64,000 nucleotides of DNA, taken from positions 24,608,683 to 24,672,682 of the forward strand of contig CM059560.1 in assembly GCA_030386875.1 (NCBI GenBank). Direction: 5' to 3'. Below, in pieces: positions 10,346 to 22,118 of this stretch (positions are counted from its first letter, which is position 1; each line of letters opens with the position of its first letter). This stretch comes from Morinoia aosen. Its lineage: Eukaryota > Arthropoda > Malacostraca > Amphipoda > Talitridae. The position numbers were made by a program, and so were the translations under genes. A model generated the notes under the pieces. The model had not been told where the DNA came from. It saw only the letters and a list, made by a program, of their open reading frames with translations, and searched no databases.

Positions 10346-10869
10346 TATTCCTTTTTAAAATGCTCATGTTGATCCTGTAGTGACGCAGTGTCGTCCTTTA
10401 CACTCTTCCAGTGTGCTTTCGGCCACACCATTTGAGGTGGTTTTGACTTTCTCGTTTTGCCCCAGCAATCTTGATAATGTTACGGTTGGCATTTTACATC
10501 GGTCCCTCTCATCTATTTTGAATCCGGTAAATTTTTCTGTGCCAAAACTTGTAGTATACGAAATTTAAATTTTTCCGTTATTTTAAAATCGTTCATTTCA
10601 TCCATACCAGGTATTTTAGCTTACCAGTTGATACAAAACAATGTAAAACTGCCTATAACATCAACCTAGCAGTCAAAGATGCAAATTAATTTTGGATCTA
10701 CCCGTTGTACCTTCAACCTTTAATCCCTCATTTCACTAGTTCCAACGTTCGCAAGCTCAAATTTCAATATGGAAATGCACCAACTTGAGTGTTCTTAACA
10801 ACGCATCACATGTGCAATGTTTTCCTGACCCCTTGAAATAAAATCCAGTGTTAAAATCAGACCAACACA
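10346..10869. other. Unannotated stretch
   Basis: Possible 3' UTR of the OTU retrotransposon followed by unique AT-rich sequence. No tail or target duplication could be fixed. Confidence 0.35.
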
Positions 10870-12560
10870 AGGGAGAGAATGCATTTATCTACGTACTTTT
10901 CTCCTAATTATTAGTTCCAAAACTTAACCGATAGAAATATTACGATCCCCATGTATTTGATATCAACACAATGGAAGGAATGCATTTTCTTTGTATTTTT
11001 CTCCTAACCATTTGTTTCGAAATCAATCAATATAAATATTACGATCCTCATGTATTCGATCTCAAGTCATGGTCTTAACTTTAAGATACTCGTAAATACT
11101 TTTCGCTCATATTGAAGCTTTTTGAACATGCGACGGAGTTCATTAGCAATTTTTTTTGTGTGTATATCGGTGTTCCAGCTGTGTAGCAAATATTACGGGC
11201 TCGTGATCCAATAACACGCACTCTAACAAGAGTATTTTCAGCTATGTGTCACAGGGATTTTGTGTTCTTAGTGACTCACTTTCATCTTGCATTTCCAAAC
11301 CCAAATTAATCACCGCAAAGAGAGAGAGCGGATGTCAAATGTGAGGGTATTTTAGTACATACTTTCTCTACTTCGATCTCGTTGAAACATTTAAAAAGGC
11401 CTCGGATCTGACGAATGTCATAACTTTGAAAAATCTTCATTATAATCTTCTTATTCAGGTCTCGAATTGCTGTCGTAAGCTTTGTGTGGTAAACTCTTCT
11501 TACCTTTTTATTCTCGTGAATACACTACGACAACACTAATTTTAAATAGTTAACTTTTGCACGGTTCCACCTATGTTGAAAATATTACATCAAGCGATGT
11601 AAAACAATACTTTTCATGTCTTTAACCCCGATGTACTCTTTGCGAAAGTACTATTTGCGCAAGTAAGAAATATCATAACATCTTGTGTACTGTTATAGCA
11701 AATATAATCGTTGGGATACCTTGCATAGGGATGAAAGATCGGATGTGGGCTTTCACCGGATGTAAAATATAAACAAATGTAAGCGTAACCAAATGTTGAG
11801 GCATGACCGGGTGCGGGGCATCACCGGAAGAAGGAGTGAAGTGTTGTCGGATGAGCGAAAGGAATTCCTGGATTTCGAAGTTGATAATTTATTAGGAAAA
11901 TAATATGCTCCATTTCCATTTCCGGGCACCACAGATGAAGTACTAGTAATTGTGGAAAGCAACCTCATTCCGCTGCGTGGAACCAACAGTTGTGATGCTC
12001 ATTTTGTTCGACCGGAGTAAGCAAGATCAATATTAGAATGACTTAACGAACGTAAAATGAGATAAATTTTCAATCCCTAGCAAAAACTTCAGAAATTGAA
12101 ACTTAGAAATTGAAACACAGAAACTGTAACTTAGTGCCGCCCTCCAAATGCAAACGATCCTCTTATACATATTAATGTTTATTTTTTATTAACTTGTGCT
12201 TCTCCCTAAATCCTGTGTCGACAACCACCATGTGTATTACGATAACCAAGTATGAATAGCAATTAAGGATCTAAATCATATGTTCCAACACTTAACATGG
12301 ATATTACGATAACCATGTATAAATAGCAATTAAGGGTTTCTATGCATTTTTCGCTTTCATTTTTCAATACTTGTGCGTACTAATGAAAGTGTTTTTCAAA
12401 TGAACGTCGCGAGGATTGTGCTCTCCTAGTTCAAAATCATATTAGACAAGGAAAGGAACTCAATTTTGTTGTACTTTTCTATCAATCATTTCGTTTCAAC
12501 ATTTTACACGGGTATTACGATACCAATGTGTTATAATCATTTAAGGATATTAATGTTAAG
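10870..12560. repeat. Degenerate dispersed repeat with TATTACGAT core
   Basis: A motif of the form TATTACGATmmCCATGTAT recurs at about 10936, 11036, 12232, 12302 and 12515, each followed by AT-rich sequence and often by AATTAAGG. Around 10873 and 10975 a longer unit repeats with a period near 102 bp (GAATGCATTT ... CTTTTCTCCTAA). It looks like an old, expanded and partly disrupted minisatellite. No coding or transposon end was found in it. Confidence 0.55.
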
Positions 12561-15000
12561 GTGTTTTAAAAACCAATGTATCGACATTTCATGTTTGTAC
12601 TTTATTGGAAATAAAATGTTTTTCTTTTCTTTTTCTTTATTACTTGAAATTTTTATGTCAGTGTGTTAATATAGAGTTTTGTCGACATCTATGACTTATT
12701 TTAGAATGAGGAAAGATTTTATGTTAGTACATCCAATGGCCTTCGCTAGCGCGGTTATAGATTTTATCTGCGCATGTCCTCTGATGGAGAAGTCTTTGAC
12801 TTCTAATTTGTATGTATATATTCGCATACGGTTCATAAAAATTCAGATCATTTGGTGTAAATCGGATCGGAACTTATTGAACTTTCCTAACAGAGCGATG
12901 AAGTCGATATGGCTTTTCTCACATTTGGGCGGATTGTTGCATGAGTTCCGATACGTATATATTTAGGTGGACATGGAATTTTTTTCCAGTGTTGTTATTC
13001 TAACTCTTAATCATTTTACTACTGAGTACTTCCCTTGTTTTGCCACATTAAAGAAATTCTGGATGGAATTTCACTGACTTCAAAGTAGCTAACAATATGT
13101 CTCACATGTCTGTACCACCTGTTTTTCTTGCCTTTTCCTGGCCTCAATAGTAAATTATTGAAGTCATACTAAGGGGCCACCAAGATATTGAAGTATCATA
13201 ATAACATCATCACCTACAGGATCATACTTCGGACGTCGTGAGGCGACCTCCGATGCCTTATACTTGTTTACCTATAGTCCGTTGAGATGCTAGAGCAGGT
13301 TTTCGAGTATGTAGTTACCGATTGCCGATCTGTTTCGTAAATAGTCTGTTTAAACTACCTGCTACCTACGATGAATTGCAAATAGGGAGTAAGGAGTGGA
13401 AAACAATATCCATCAGCTGTTTGAAGTTTCTCGAACAACTTAGAAATAATCATCCGGGCGGGTTGTTTTGGCTGACTCACAAGTACGAGTCGGTGTAGAA
13501 CTTTTCAATTCTAAAAAATGCCGTCAATAAATACATAAAATATATTGAATTACTTCAAATTTTAAAATACTGTGAAACAAATAAATGGTTCCAAGGGGTT
13601 GCATAATGCAAGTAGATGTTTATTAATGATTGAAGTAGATGTTTACTAATAGCCGATGTAGTCACTTGCATGTTCTTCTGATTACAAGTGATGGTGAAAC
13701 TAGGTTTTAAACGATGCATTTATTATAACATTTAATATTATGTTTCGCTGCTATTATATTCGTACTAAAACTACTCAACTGATAAAATATTACGACTTTT
13801 TGTAATGAATAGGAAAAACCTTACACTCATTTATCACGTCGTTCACCAGCATGATGGGGCTGTGGATTGCCACGTTTTTAATCACCGTCTGGTACACGGC
13901 TGCTGATGAAGTAATGGCAGTAGCAAGTAACTGGAGTAGCATCAGTTCCATCACTCTGCTGTCGATCATTTATTTCGCACAGAAGTATATGTTTTTATTT
14001 CACTCAAGAAAACCTTCGAATATCTGTATTCTGCAATGAAAAAACGTTTATTTTTCGCAGAAAGTTTATTTATATGAAGGCTATGCTATTACTGATGGTT
14101 GTGTTATTCAATTCCATCTGAAATATTAATTACTTCTGAGTTAAAATTAGAGGGTGTGCAGTTACACGAAGAAATAGTAGTTTCATTTTCATTTCGTAAG
14201 CATCTTAAGCTATGGCAGTTTTAACTGAAGCTACTTATATATGTATTGTGCTAATAAACACGAATTAGTGATTCGCTAGTGTGTATGATATGCCGATGAT
14301 ACGAGTGCGACAGAAAGTTATTTGCAGAAAACTCACTCTCGATCATGGAACTATTTACTGATCGAAGTAGGGGAATTTGTTTTGTAAAACGTCGATGCTT
14401 CAGTTGGCATCTACGTGTTTTTAATCTAACTATGGTGTGGCACTGCCTAAATTTTCCCTATTTGAAAGACCGAAGGAGTGTGAATGAACAAAATTTGAAC
14501 ATTTTGGAAGTATAAGGAAAGGTCAAGGTCATTGCACAACAAATAGATAGATACATCCCTGATACGCGTGATGATTGTCTTATTTTTAACTCGTTTGTCA
14601 TTCAAGACTGCTGCTGTTTCGCATATATTATTACAGCGAAATTTTTCATAATTTGCTTCAACTGTATACATTTTTTTTGGCTAGTTAATCTCTTCCATTT
14701 TCTTTTACGGTTATTGAAATAGTAATAATAACAATATTCGTGAGCCTTTGATCCTTGAATAACAGATGTTTTGAATTTCTTTAATTTTGAGTTCCCGCTG
14801 AAGGACTTATCAGAAATCATCGATTGATGAAGCTGCTTGCATCCAATCCAGATATTAACCTATTTGAATTTATTGCATTTATTAGTTTACAATTTATTAG
14901 AATTGGATATTATTTCACTCCAAAGATAATTAGACAAAAAACGTTGCATGCTTTTGGCAAATTATTATTTATCATTCATGAATTTATTTGTATACAAAAA
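12561..15000. other. Unannotated AT-rich stretch
   Basis: About 2.4 kb without recognisable genes or terminal repeats. Short frames (for example 12679-12966 and 13851-14039) show no family features. A small local duplication, AAGTAGATGTTTA, occurs at 13610-13650. Confidence 0.4.
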
Positions 15001-15093
15001 AGTCTGAAAAACTAGTTTGTCTTATTTATGAAAGGGAAATCATATGTAGGATATTTACTGAAGCACAATCCTAAATTACAAATTCACAATTTA
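15001..15093 (+). repeat. Left arm of a 94-bp inverted repeat
   Basis: Begins AGTCTGAAAAACTAGTTTG. The reverse complement occurs at 18194-18287 with about ten differences, so the two arms face each other across the hAT element at 15986-18025. Could be two inverted copies of a small dispersed repeat or the remains of a larger foldback. Confidence 0.8.
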
Positions 15094-15985
15094 TGAAAAA
15101 TATCTTAAAATGTCAATTTTCAATTACCTTTCGTAACCCCACTGAATGAGATCCATACCAACTTGATACACGTGAGATAAATACTATTCTGTAAATTAAT
15201 GCTTCTGATTTCCAGGCGGGCACAAAATTTATCAATGCGCTCACTTCTCAGGAATAATTCATGAAATTAATATCTACTTTTTGATCCAATAGACTTACGT
15301 TTCACAGTATATCGTGAAAAATTTGTGCGTTTCCATAGCACCTAATATCATCTGCAATATTTATTAAGCCTTGAGCCTTTATCAATTAAATCTCTGAAAA
15401 ATATCTAGAAACAAATACTTACGATTCACACCCTTCAACTGAAAAGAAAACTTAAAAAGTACAGCTAACCTACATAAGATATTTTTATTTGGAATGGGCG
15501 GTAGTATCTTGAAAAGTGTAGAAAAATACATGACTTGAACTTTTACGAAAGAACTAGCAAACAGACTGTCACACCTGAAATGTCGCATTTGGAAATATGA
15601 AAAATAAATGTGGCAAAATGTGTATTTCAATCAAAATATGGTCTTTCCTACTCTATGACCTTCGCCCAACAATTTTCTGAAGCAAATATTCCGTTGTTAG
15701 GAAACTTATATTTTACCTGAATAAACTGTTCAAATGTTTCAGCTATTGTTTCATTAATGAATAATGTTTATCGTGAATAAAAAGTTTGCAATGCTTGAGC
15801 AAGTGATAATCAGTGCGAAAAATGTCAGGAGAATAGTTTTGGACGTGGCAAGATTTCACAATTCAAACTTTTCAGCTTATCGATTGTCGCTCCAGAGTTG
15901 AGGAGTTCCTGTACAATTTTTTTTAGAGCATCTCTGCATTGTTTTGTATCAACAACTTCGTACCAAAAGCTCGCTTGATGTTTCG
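15094..15985. other. Unannotated stretch
   Basis: AT-rich sequence between the inverted-repeat arm and the hAT left end. No supported features. Confidence 0.4.
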
Positions 15986-16473
15986 TAAAGCTGGGGATAC
16001 ATTGACACTCTTTTCAACACTCTGAGTGTCACTTCGACGGGCACACACACTGTTGCCGGGCTAGCAGGCGGGCAAAGTGAGGTTCACTTGGACATTCTCC
16101 CTAGCCATTCTTTGCCGCTGCCTGCCCGTCAATCACTCCATCTACAGATGAGCCGTAGCCTGCAGCATGTCATCAGTAGGGATGTGACATTGAACATATT
16201 GCATATATATGCTTTTGAGTATATTTTAGGGAGCATAAAATATGCCCGCAAGTATATATGCAGGGTGAGCATATCGCATATTTTACTCGGAACAGCATAA
16301 AATATGGCGAACATGCATGATTAACTGTAAGTGGCAGTAAACTGAAACCTAGTAAAACCTTCCCATTACTTTTAAATTATATTCTTTTTTCATCCAGTTT
16401 TATTTAATTCTTTTTGAATAACTGGATCAATTTTGTAAATTGAAATTTTTCGTAAATCAATAATAATTGTAAG

Positions 16474-17073
16474 TTGCTACAGCTACTTCAAAAGTTTACT
16501 TTAATTTTGCGGGAATTAGCTCAAGTTTTTTTAGCTATAGTTCCTTATGAAGTGTATTTGAGATTAGTGCGGCTAAAAGTGATCTACAATCATGCCGAAG
16601 GTGAACAAGGAGCATCATATTTAGAATACTTCAAGGAATTTGAAGATTTTCAAGCCCAGGAAGAATTTCTCTATCGCATTTATTGCGAGAAACAAGTGAT
16701 ATATAAAACTTTTTTTCACTCAGAACACGTTAGAGAAGTTTTGCGTGGTACAAGGTTTTAGTTTCTAAATATTATCACGCAGAACTTTGTTGGGCTTAGT
16801 GCACACTTTATCAAATTATTGTTATCGAAGCATATGAATAATTATTATTGCTCTTGCATAACAATACAGGGACTTCTTACTTCGAGAGCAATAAAATTAA
16901 TGGATATCGTAGAGGAAACATTGAAGAACAGATATGATACAAGGTATTATGAAGAGTTAAATTGCATTTTGGTGATAAACAAAGGTTTTGAAAAGATAAA
17001 AACAATCAACTCAATTTTGACTCGTGAGATCTCTGACGCAATGGATGAATCCATAAAGGAATATTCGAACTAA
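16474..17073 (+). pseudogene. hAT transposase, degraded middle region
   Basis: Two frames (16474-16761 and 16819-17073) inside the 2.04-kb hAT. The first contains aromatic-rich helical sequence such as YLEYFKEFEDFQAQEEFLYR. The second, KLMDIVEETLKNRYDTRYYEELNCIL then NKGFEKIKTINSIL, matches the region just before the dimerisation domain in insect hAT transposases of the type ending in APxxSCDVERSFS. Catalytic Asp residues cannot be placed with confidence, and there is a stop between the frames. Not functional. Confidence 0.5.
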
Positions 17074-17090
17074 CTTGCTTCACTTTTGCT

Positions 17091-17207
17091 CCACTTGTTT
17101 CTTGCGATGTCGAGTGGAAGTTTTCGCAGTGTAAAACTTGGCTGGCAGATAATCGTAGAAGATTTGTTTTTAAAAATCTCAACTGCCACGCAATTATCAA
17201 GAGCAAC
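17091..17207 (+). pseudogene. hAT transposase C-terminal dimerisation motif
   Basis: In the frame starting at 17091, shifted relative to the preceding 16819-17073 frame, the sequence reads PLVSCDVEWKFSQCK, then WLADNRRRFVFKNL and HAIIKSN. This matches the hAT C-terminal signature: P-x-x-S-x-x-V-E-R-x-F-S, followed by R-R-x-x-[LF]-x-x-x-N-L and a terminal N. The Arg of the ER pair is Trp. The frameshift and substitution show decay. It lies 0.8 kb inside the right terminal repeat, as expected for a plus-strand transposase. Confidence 0.8.
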
Positions 17208-18193
17208 CCTCGAATTTGATGCTAAAGTATATTCCTCGTATAAAAGAAGGATTAAGAAATGTTCCTTGCATTCATGAAAAAATATATAGTTCAGAACCAG
17301 CCTTGGATTAGATTACTTTTTTTTCGTTCGTTATCATCGTCCTTGACTCGTTCAGATTAGAATTATTTTTGTTTCAAAATATTTATGTTTAGATAAGTTA
17401 TAAAAATTAGTTGAGAATTGTATACACTCAATTATTAATAGAAAATTATGGAAGAAATTATTTTTTCCGTGTATGAAGAAGTACACTGTATCCTGTATCA
17501 TTGTTTCTGTACAATTTTCCTCACAAAAAATATAAATTTGGAGCTATTCAAGTGAAGCATTTATATGGATGCATATTTCTGCTTAGCATGTAATATGCGC
17601 TTCCACAATTATGCATAGAGTGTAGCATATATGCATCGAGAGTTTCTACATATGGTTTTTCTAGCATAATTCTTGCCGAAGCCTTCATATTTTATGCTGC
17701 ATATGCGACACAAAAATCAGCAAAAACAAGAACATTGAAGAACGTGCAATCAATGACATACGAAATAAATTATTAGCGCTATTCTACTAATCATCAGCAG
17801 CTCCTGACGAGAAGTACTAGAGCGCGGAGCGCAGTACCTCCCAACGTAGCGTCTGGATTGCAACTGAGCAGTGTGAGCAACACACTCTGCCCGCCGACTT
17901 GGACGCTTCTGCTGCCTGCTAGCGCTGTGCCAATGTGAACGATCGCTGCCCTTTCGCTGCGCGCGCTTACCCGCGCCCGATGGTTGTGAGCTTCCAATGC
18001 GAGTGTCAATGTATCCCCAGCTTTAGGCTTCGGTTGCGGAGTGCCCCTGTTTGTTTTCCTACTAGAAAATGACAGAATATTGTTCGAAAGTCAACATGTA
18101 GAGATTAGAAGTTCTGATTTTAAATGCAAACAATTTTCAGGGATAAAAGAAACTTAAGAAAAACCATTTGCTTATAAGTAATCAGGCTTATAC

Positions 18194-18287
18194 TAAATTG
18201 TGAATTTGTAATTTAGGATTGTGATTCAGTGAATATCTTACATATGATTTCCCTTTCATAAAATAAGACAAACCAGTTTTTCAGACT
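18194..18287 (-). repeat. Right arm of the 94-bp inverted repeat
   Basis: Reverse complement of 15001-15093. Its outer edge abuts an (AT)n tract at 18288-18308 and then the inverted PLE 5' fragment at 18325-18434. Confidence 0.8.
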
Positions 18288-18324
18288 CATATATATATAT
18301 ATATATAATTATATACATATAAAT

Positions 18325-18434
18325 ATATACATCATTAAAAATTCAACCATAAGTTATGTTAGTGGAAGCTTTATTTAATTTTTCTAGCTTCCTAAAAGCT
18401 GCTTCTCCTACGTTATTTAAAAGACTAAGTAAAT
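18325..18434 (-). pseudogene. PLE 5' coding fragment, inverted
   Basis: The reverse complement of this segment matches 30944-31053 at about 90 percent or better. It encodes the same N-terminal PLE peptide (AAFRKLEKLNKASTNITYG). An AT microsatellite lies next to it, as in the 30.9-kb copy. It is oriented opposite to the GIY-YIG block that begins only a few bases away at 18441, an arrangement seen where PLE copies have partial inverted terminal segments. Confidence 0.75.
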
Positions 18435-18440
18435 GACCAC

Positions 18441-18986
18441 CAAACCAATCACATCATTTACCATAAAAACCAATTTTCCTTCAACTATCGAATAGATGAA
18501 AAAGTCATTAGATCAATAGCTAAAACTAATACGCAGTGTACTAAGGCAAACGAAAATTTGAAACTAGTTATTTATCACAAATCTAATACCGTCGCAAGCT
18601 TAATCCAGAAATTACCAAGGCCCCCAATTCCGCCGCTCAAGCAAACTAACCTGATATACGAGTACCGTTGTAACGTTGGAGAGTGTAAGCTCCACAATAA
18701 ATGCTCGTATATTGGGTTAACCACAACAACCACAACCATGCACCTTGCAGGTGGAGGTCCACGTCTCCACACGCATAATAGTCATAACCAAACACTCACC
18801 AGAGACTTATTAGTCAGCAATACAAAAATCCTATATAAAGCTCAAGATTAAAATAGATTACAAATATCAGAAGCATTACTTTTTCAAAACAAGAAACCAC
18901 ACATCAATATTCAAGCAACAGGTTCTCACAGAGTCTTGAAGCTGTTCAACGATACCTCACACTCCAACTGTACCTCTAACCAATAG
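18441..18986 (+). pseudogene. PLE C-terminal GIY-YIG endonuclease block
   Basis: One frame, open from at least 18441 except for TAA 18849-18851, ends at TAG 18984-18986. It encodes a PLE linker (IRSIAKTNTQCTKANENLKL) and a GIY-YIG nuclease: LIYEYRC (GIY strand), CKLHNKCSYIGLTTTT (YIG strand with the Cys/His insertion typical of PLEs), then MHLAGGGPRLHTHNSHNQTL, SEALLF with the metal-binding Glu, and KPHIN. The segment that should carry the catalytic Arg after YIGLTTTT (normally a S-R-R-L motif) is missing through an in-frame deletion, so the nuclease would be inactive. The RT part is absent. Confidence 0.8.
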
Positions 18987-19570
18987 CCATCTCCTAGTAT
19001 AATTTTGACACTACCGATAAACCTATAAATAGATCCTCTATTAGCCAGGATCACGGTATACTAAAGGAGGTAAAGTCACTTCTACGGGTACAGCCGCGCA
19101 CATTCGCTAATTCGACTGGCCAATAGAAAGCTTCGTATCAAACAAGCCGGATGACATCACTCGCACGCAGCATGACGTCAGCGGCGGCAGCGTGCGTACT
19201 ACCACGCAGCGTACTCTGCCTTTCAGACGTACGATCAACAACAGGACCGACTGCCGGTATGCCTGCACGTATCCGGATTTGGATTTTTGGAAAATTTAAT
19301 TCCGTCCGGCTACGTGCAAATTTACAAGAACTAAAAGGTCGTCCATCTTCAATTTAATTATAACAGTAGCTTCGTAAATTGAAAGCCCTTTCCGAAAAAA
19401 TAGAAAATTTACTTTAATCAATCATGGAAGACGTTTTATTATCTTTTCATGCGGATGAGGCTGACGATTGCGCACCGGATCGTAAGGATAATATAAACTT
19501 CTGTACTTATATGTTTATTTGAAATAAAACATGCTATATATTTCGCTTCACTAGAAACGATTATACGCAA
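18987..19570. other. Probable PLE-flanking sequence
   Basis: Contains the word ATCACTCGCACGCAGCA near 19156, which recurs with one change at 30731 just upstream of the other PLE 5' fragment. This suggests that both belong to the PLE leader/promoter region. No other feature is supported. Confidence 0.4.
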
Positions 19571-19914
19571 TTTTAAGCCTCCGTGACCGCTACATGAAAA
19601 GGCGTATCGAAGAAAGGAAGGAGGAAGGCACCATTTGGTATGGATTTGAGAAAATGCGGAATCTATGCACGAGATGCATAGAAATAGTAAGCTATGCAAG
19701 AAGTTCATGAAACAAGACGAAGTTGAAGAAGAAAGTCGTAGGCGGTGAAAAATAGGACACCAGTGAACTGAAAAAGATGGTCCATAACAAACCCAAAATC
19801 TTTTCTATTTCAACAAAAAGAAAGCCTACACAACCTTCAGCTCGGACCCTCACATAATCCCCCTGGGAGCACTCATTCCCATAGATACAATAGTTGCATC
19901 CCCCTGAAGGGAAA
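19571..19914 (+). mobile_element. SINE-like repeat, copy 1
   Basis: Full-length member of the 330-380 bp family described at 22611-22940: starts AAGCCTCC, contains GAGGAAGGCACCATTTGGTA and ends at a CCCCTGAAGGG hairpin. No target duplication was found. Strand sign marks relative orientation only. Confidence 0.75.
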
Positions 19915-19934
19915 ATACCCTGTACACAAAAATA

Positions 19935-20170
19935 TTAAATTGAGGAGCAAGATGACAAAATTAACGCTGAAGAAGAAAATCATAGGTGATGAGAAACGGA
20001 ACAGCAGTGAATAAAAAGAAAAGAGAGTTTTTGAGAAAAGAAAACAAAGCTTTTAAATTGTAATAAAAAGAAGCCCTACGAAACTCAAACCTTGGGACGT
20101 AACATAACTCGTTCTTCAAGAATGGGGAGCAAAAACAAAGAGACAGTAGTTATTAGTCCCTGGAAAAATA
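19935..20170 (+). mobile_element. SINE-like repeat, diverged truncated copy 2
   Basis: Immediately follows copy 1 in the same orientation. It keeps the family words GAAGAAGAAAATCATAGGTG, CAGCAGTGAA and AAAAAGAAGCCCTACGAAAC but is much more diverged and lacks the 5' third. Confidence 0.55.
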
Positions 20171-21189
20171 TTCTCCACACTTAAAAATACACTAAATTTG
20201 TATCACGTACATTTTTGGCGATAATGAATGAAATAAACTATTTTCCTCTCAAAACATTTGGTAGACCTCTCTATGCGCGTTTCGACAGTTTCCAGTTATA
20301 AATTCCAAAATCCACACAAAAGAAACAACATAAAACTAATTGCTTGAATCTAGGAAAGGACTTGAGTAATCACATACGACGAGTGACTAATTAATAATAA
20401 GCTGCAGCACTCCCAATGCATTAGCGCTATATTCAAACATCAGGACACTCTCCGTGCCAGTAAGTAAAGAACTATAAAATAAAAATAACCTGAACACTTA
20501 CAATTCACAAATGAATAAATTTAGTTTAATGGATTATAAAAATAAAGTTTAGAATGACCAGTTAGTCAAAATCACAATTTGAGTACCAATTCTTTTAACT
20601 CTGCAATACTGCATGAAACAATATATATCATAGTTTTGCAGAGGTTTCCATAAGTTAGTTATAAACAACCTTTCCAAAAAAGTTGCAGTGTAGAGGGAGA
20701 ATGAATAGAATAACAAATACATATAGCTCATACATAGTAATTCTTTTTGATGAAATTTTCACTTAACTGTGCACTGTAGTAGTAGTAGTAGTAGTAGTAG
20801 TACCATGAATTTGCTAGCGCTTCAGTAGGTCCTACTATATCGCGCCGAAGGTCTCGCGTCACAATTATCGGCCTATCGGTCACATCACCGGCCTATCGGT
20901 CACATACAAGTATAATTTAAGGAATTAATTGCAACTTAAAATAAGGTTCAAATAATGATCACCTTACTCTTTAAGGTAATATTACCGGTGCTGAAACCGC
21001 TTGGGCCATGGGCCCCTCGGCATTTACCTACTTATACTAATTTAGCTTCTGCCCTCAGATAATTTTCTCAAGAGAGCCCACAAACCCTTTCACTTGAAAT
21101 TCCTTTTTTTTTGTATATTTAAGTAAGTAACTTTAGATCAAATCAATCATAAACTGCTGAAAGTACTTGAAAGATTATTATTATATAAG
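20171..21189. other. Unannotated stretch with a microsatellite
   Basis: Includes a (GTA)n tract at 20776-20802 and a direct duplication of ATCGGCCTATCGGTCACAT around 20867-20906. The rest is AT-rich without supported features. Confidence 0.6.
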
Positions 21190-21380
21190 AAAGTTTTAGC
21201 CTCCCTTAATTGCACGACAAAGATGTTCTAAGAGAGGAAGGAGGAAAACACCATTTAGTATGGAGTTGAGGGAACGCGGAATCTATGCACAAGGTGCACA
21301 TAAACAGAAATCTAAGAAAGAAGTTCATGAAACAATAAAAAGTTGAAGAAGAAGGGTAGTAGGTGCTAAAAAACAGGGCA
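21190..21380 (+). mobile_element. SINE-like repeat, truncated copy 3
   Basis: Has the family head (AGCCTCCCTTAATTGC, GAGGAAGGAGGAAAACACCA) through CAGCAGTGAAC, then stops at the beginning of the Jockey-like remnant. The hairpin end is missing. Confidence 0.7.
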
Positions 21381-21739
21381 GCAGTGAACATTACTTGAAA
21401 GATTGACCTACCCAATGGCCAATAAAGAAAAATCCCTGGAGGCCCTGGGTCTAGCAACACCAAGGGAAAAAAAAGGAATGCATCATTATTCGCAACCCAT
21501 TCTAAGAGAAAATGGAAAGATAAAATCTTCCAAAAAAGGTTATCCAAAAGTCAGGAGTTCAAAAGGTAATCCAAAAGTACTACCCTAACTCAACCATCTC
21601 TATCAGAAATGCAAATGCACGAAAGTCTTGACAACAATGCAATATTAGCAGTTACAAATGAAACTGAAAAGCCCACTAATCCACAAAAACAAACTTTGGA
21701 TGAAAGCCTTGAACCTGCAGAAAAAGAAGCTCATGGGAA

Positions 21740-22118
21740 AAAGATTAGATTATAAATTAGATTATAAGTTAGTTTAAGCCTCCCTAACCGCTTCAAAAAT
21801 AGAGCGTATCGAAGAGAGGAAGGAGGAAGGCACCATTTAGTATGGAGATAAGAAAATGAGGAATCTATGCTGAAGGGGCATAGAAACAGTAAGATGAGAA
21901 ATAAGTTCATGAAATAAGATAAAAGTTGAAGAACAAGTGAGAGGTGATGAAAAGCAGGACAGTAGTGAACCGAAAAAAGGTGGTCCTTAAAAAAACAAAA
22001 AAAAAAAACTTTCATTTCAACAAAAAGAAGGCCTACCTAACTCTCAGCTCGGGCCCTCACATTTTTCCCCTGTGAGCGCTAATTCCCATAGAGACAATAG
22101 TTGTATCCCCCTGAGGGG
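21740..22118 (+). mobile_element. SINE-like repeat, copy 4, inserted in Jockey ORF1
   Basis: Flanked by a perfect 9-bp target duplication TCATGGGAA (21731-21739 and 22119-22127). The Jockey reading frame stops at the first repeat and resumes after the second. Full-length, ending at the CCCCCTGAGGGG hairpin. Confidence 0.85.

Larger units (their letters stand above)
15986..18025 (+). mobile_element. hAT transposon with perfect 25-bp terminal inverted repeats
   Basis: The left end (15986-16010) starts TAAAGCTGGGGATACATTG and the right end (18001-18025) is its exact reverse complement over 25 bp. The 2,040-bp interior encodes hAT transposase remnants on the plus strand: 16474-16761, 16819-17073 and the dimerisation motif at 17091-17207. 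Inside the ends are GC-rich subterminal regions (16035-16140 and 17800-17990). No clear 8-bp target duplication is visible (flanks ATGTTTCG and GGCTTCGG), so it is old or the site was altered. The centre also holds clustered GCATATAT words at 16195-16310 and 17560-17710. Confidence 0.8.

Noticed and set aside
19439..19708. A recurring peptide of the type CIDSAF..LHTKWC.PPS.LR, encoded on the minus strand at 19.4, 21.2, 21.7 and on the plus strand at 63.4 kb
   Set aside because: All lie inside copies of the SINE-like repeat. The similarity is due to the repeat DNA, the frames begin and end arbitrarily, and most copies have stops, so this is not a gene family.
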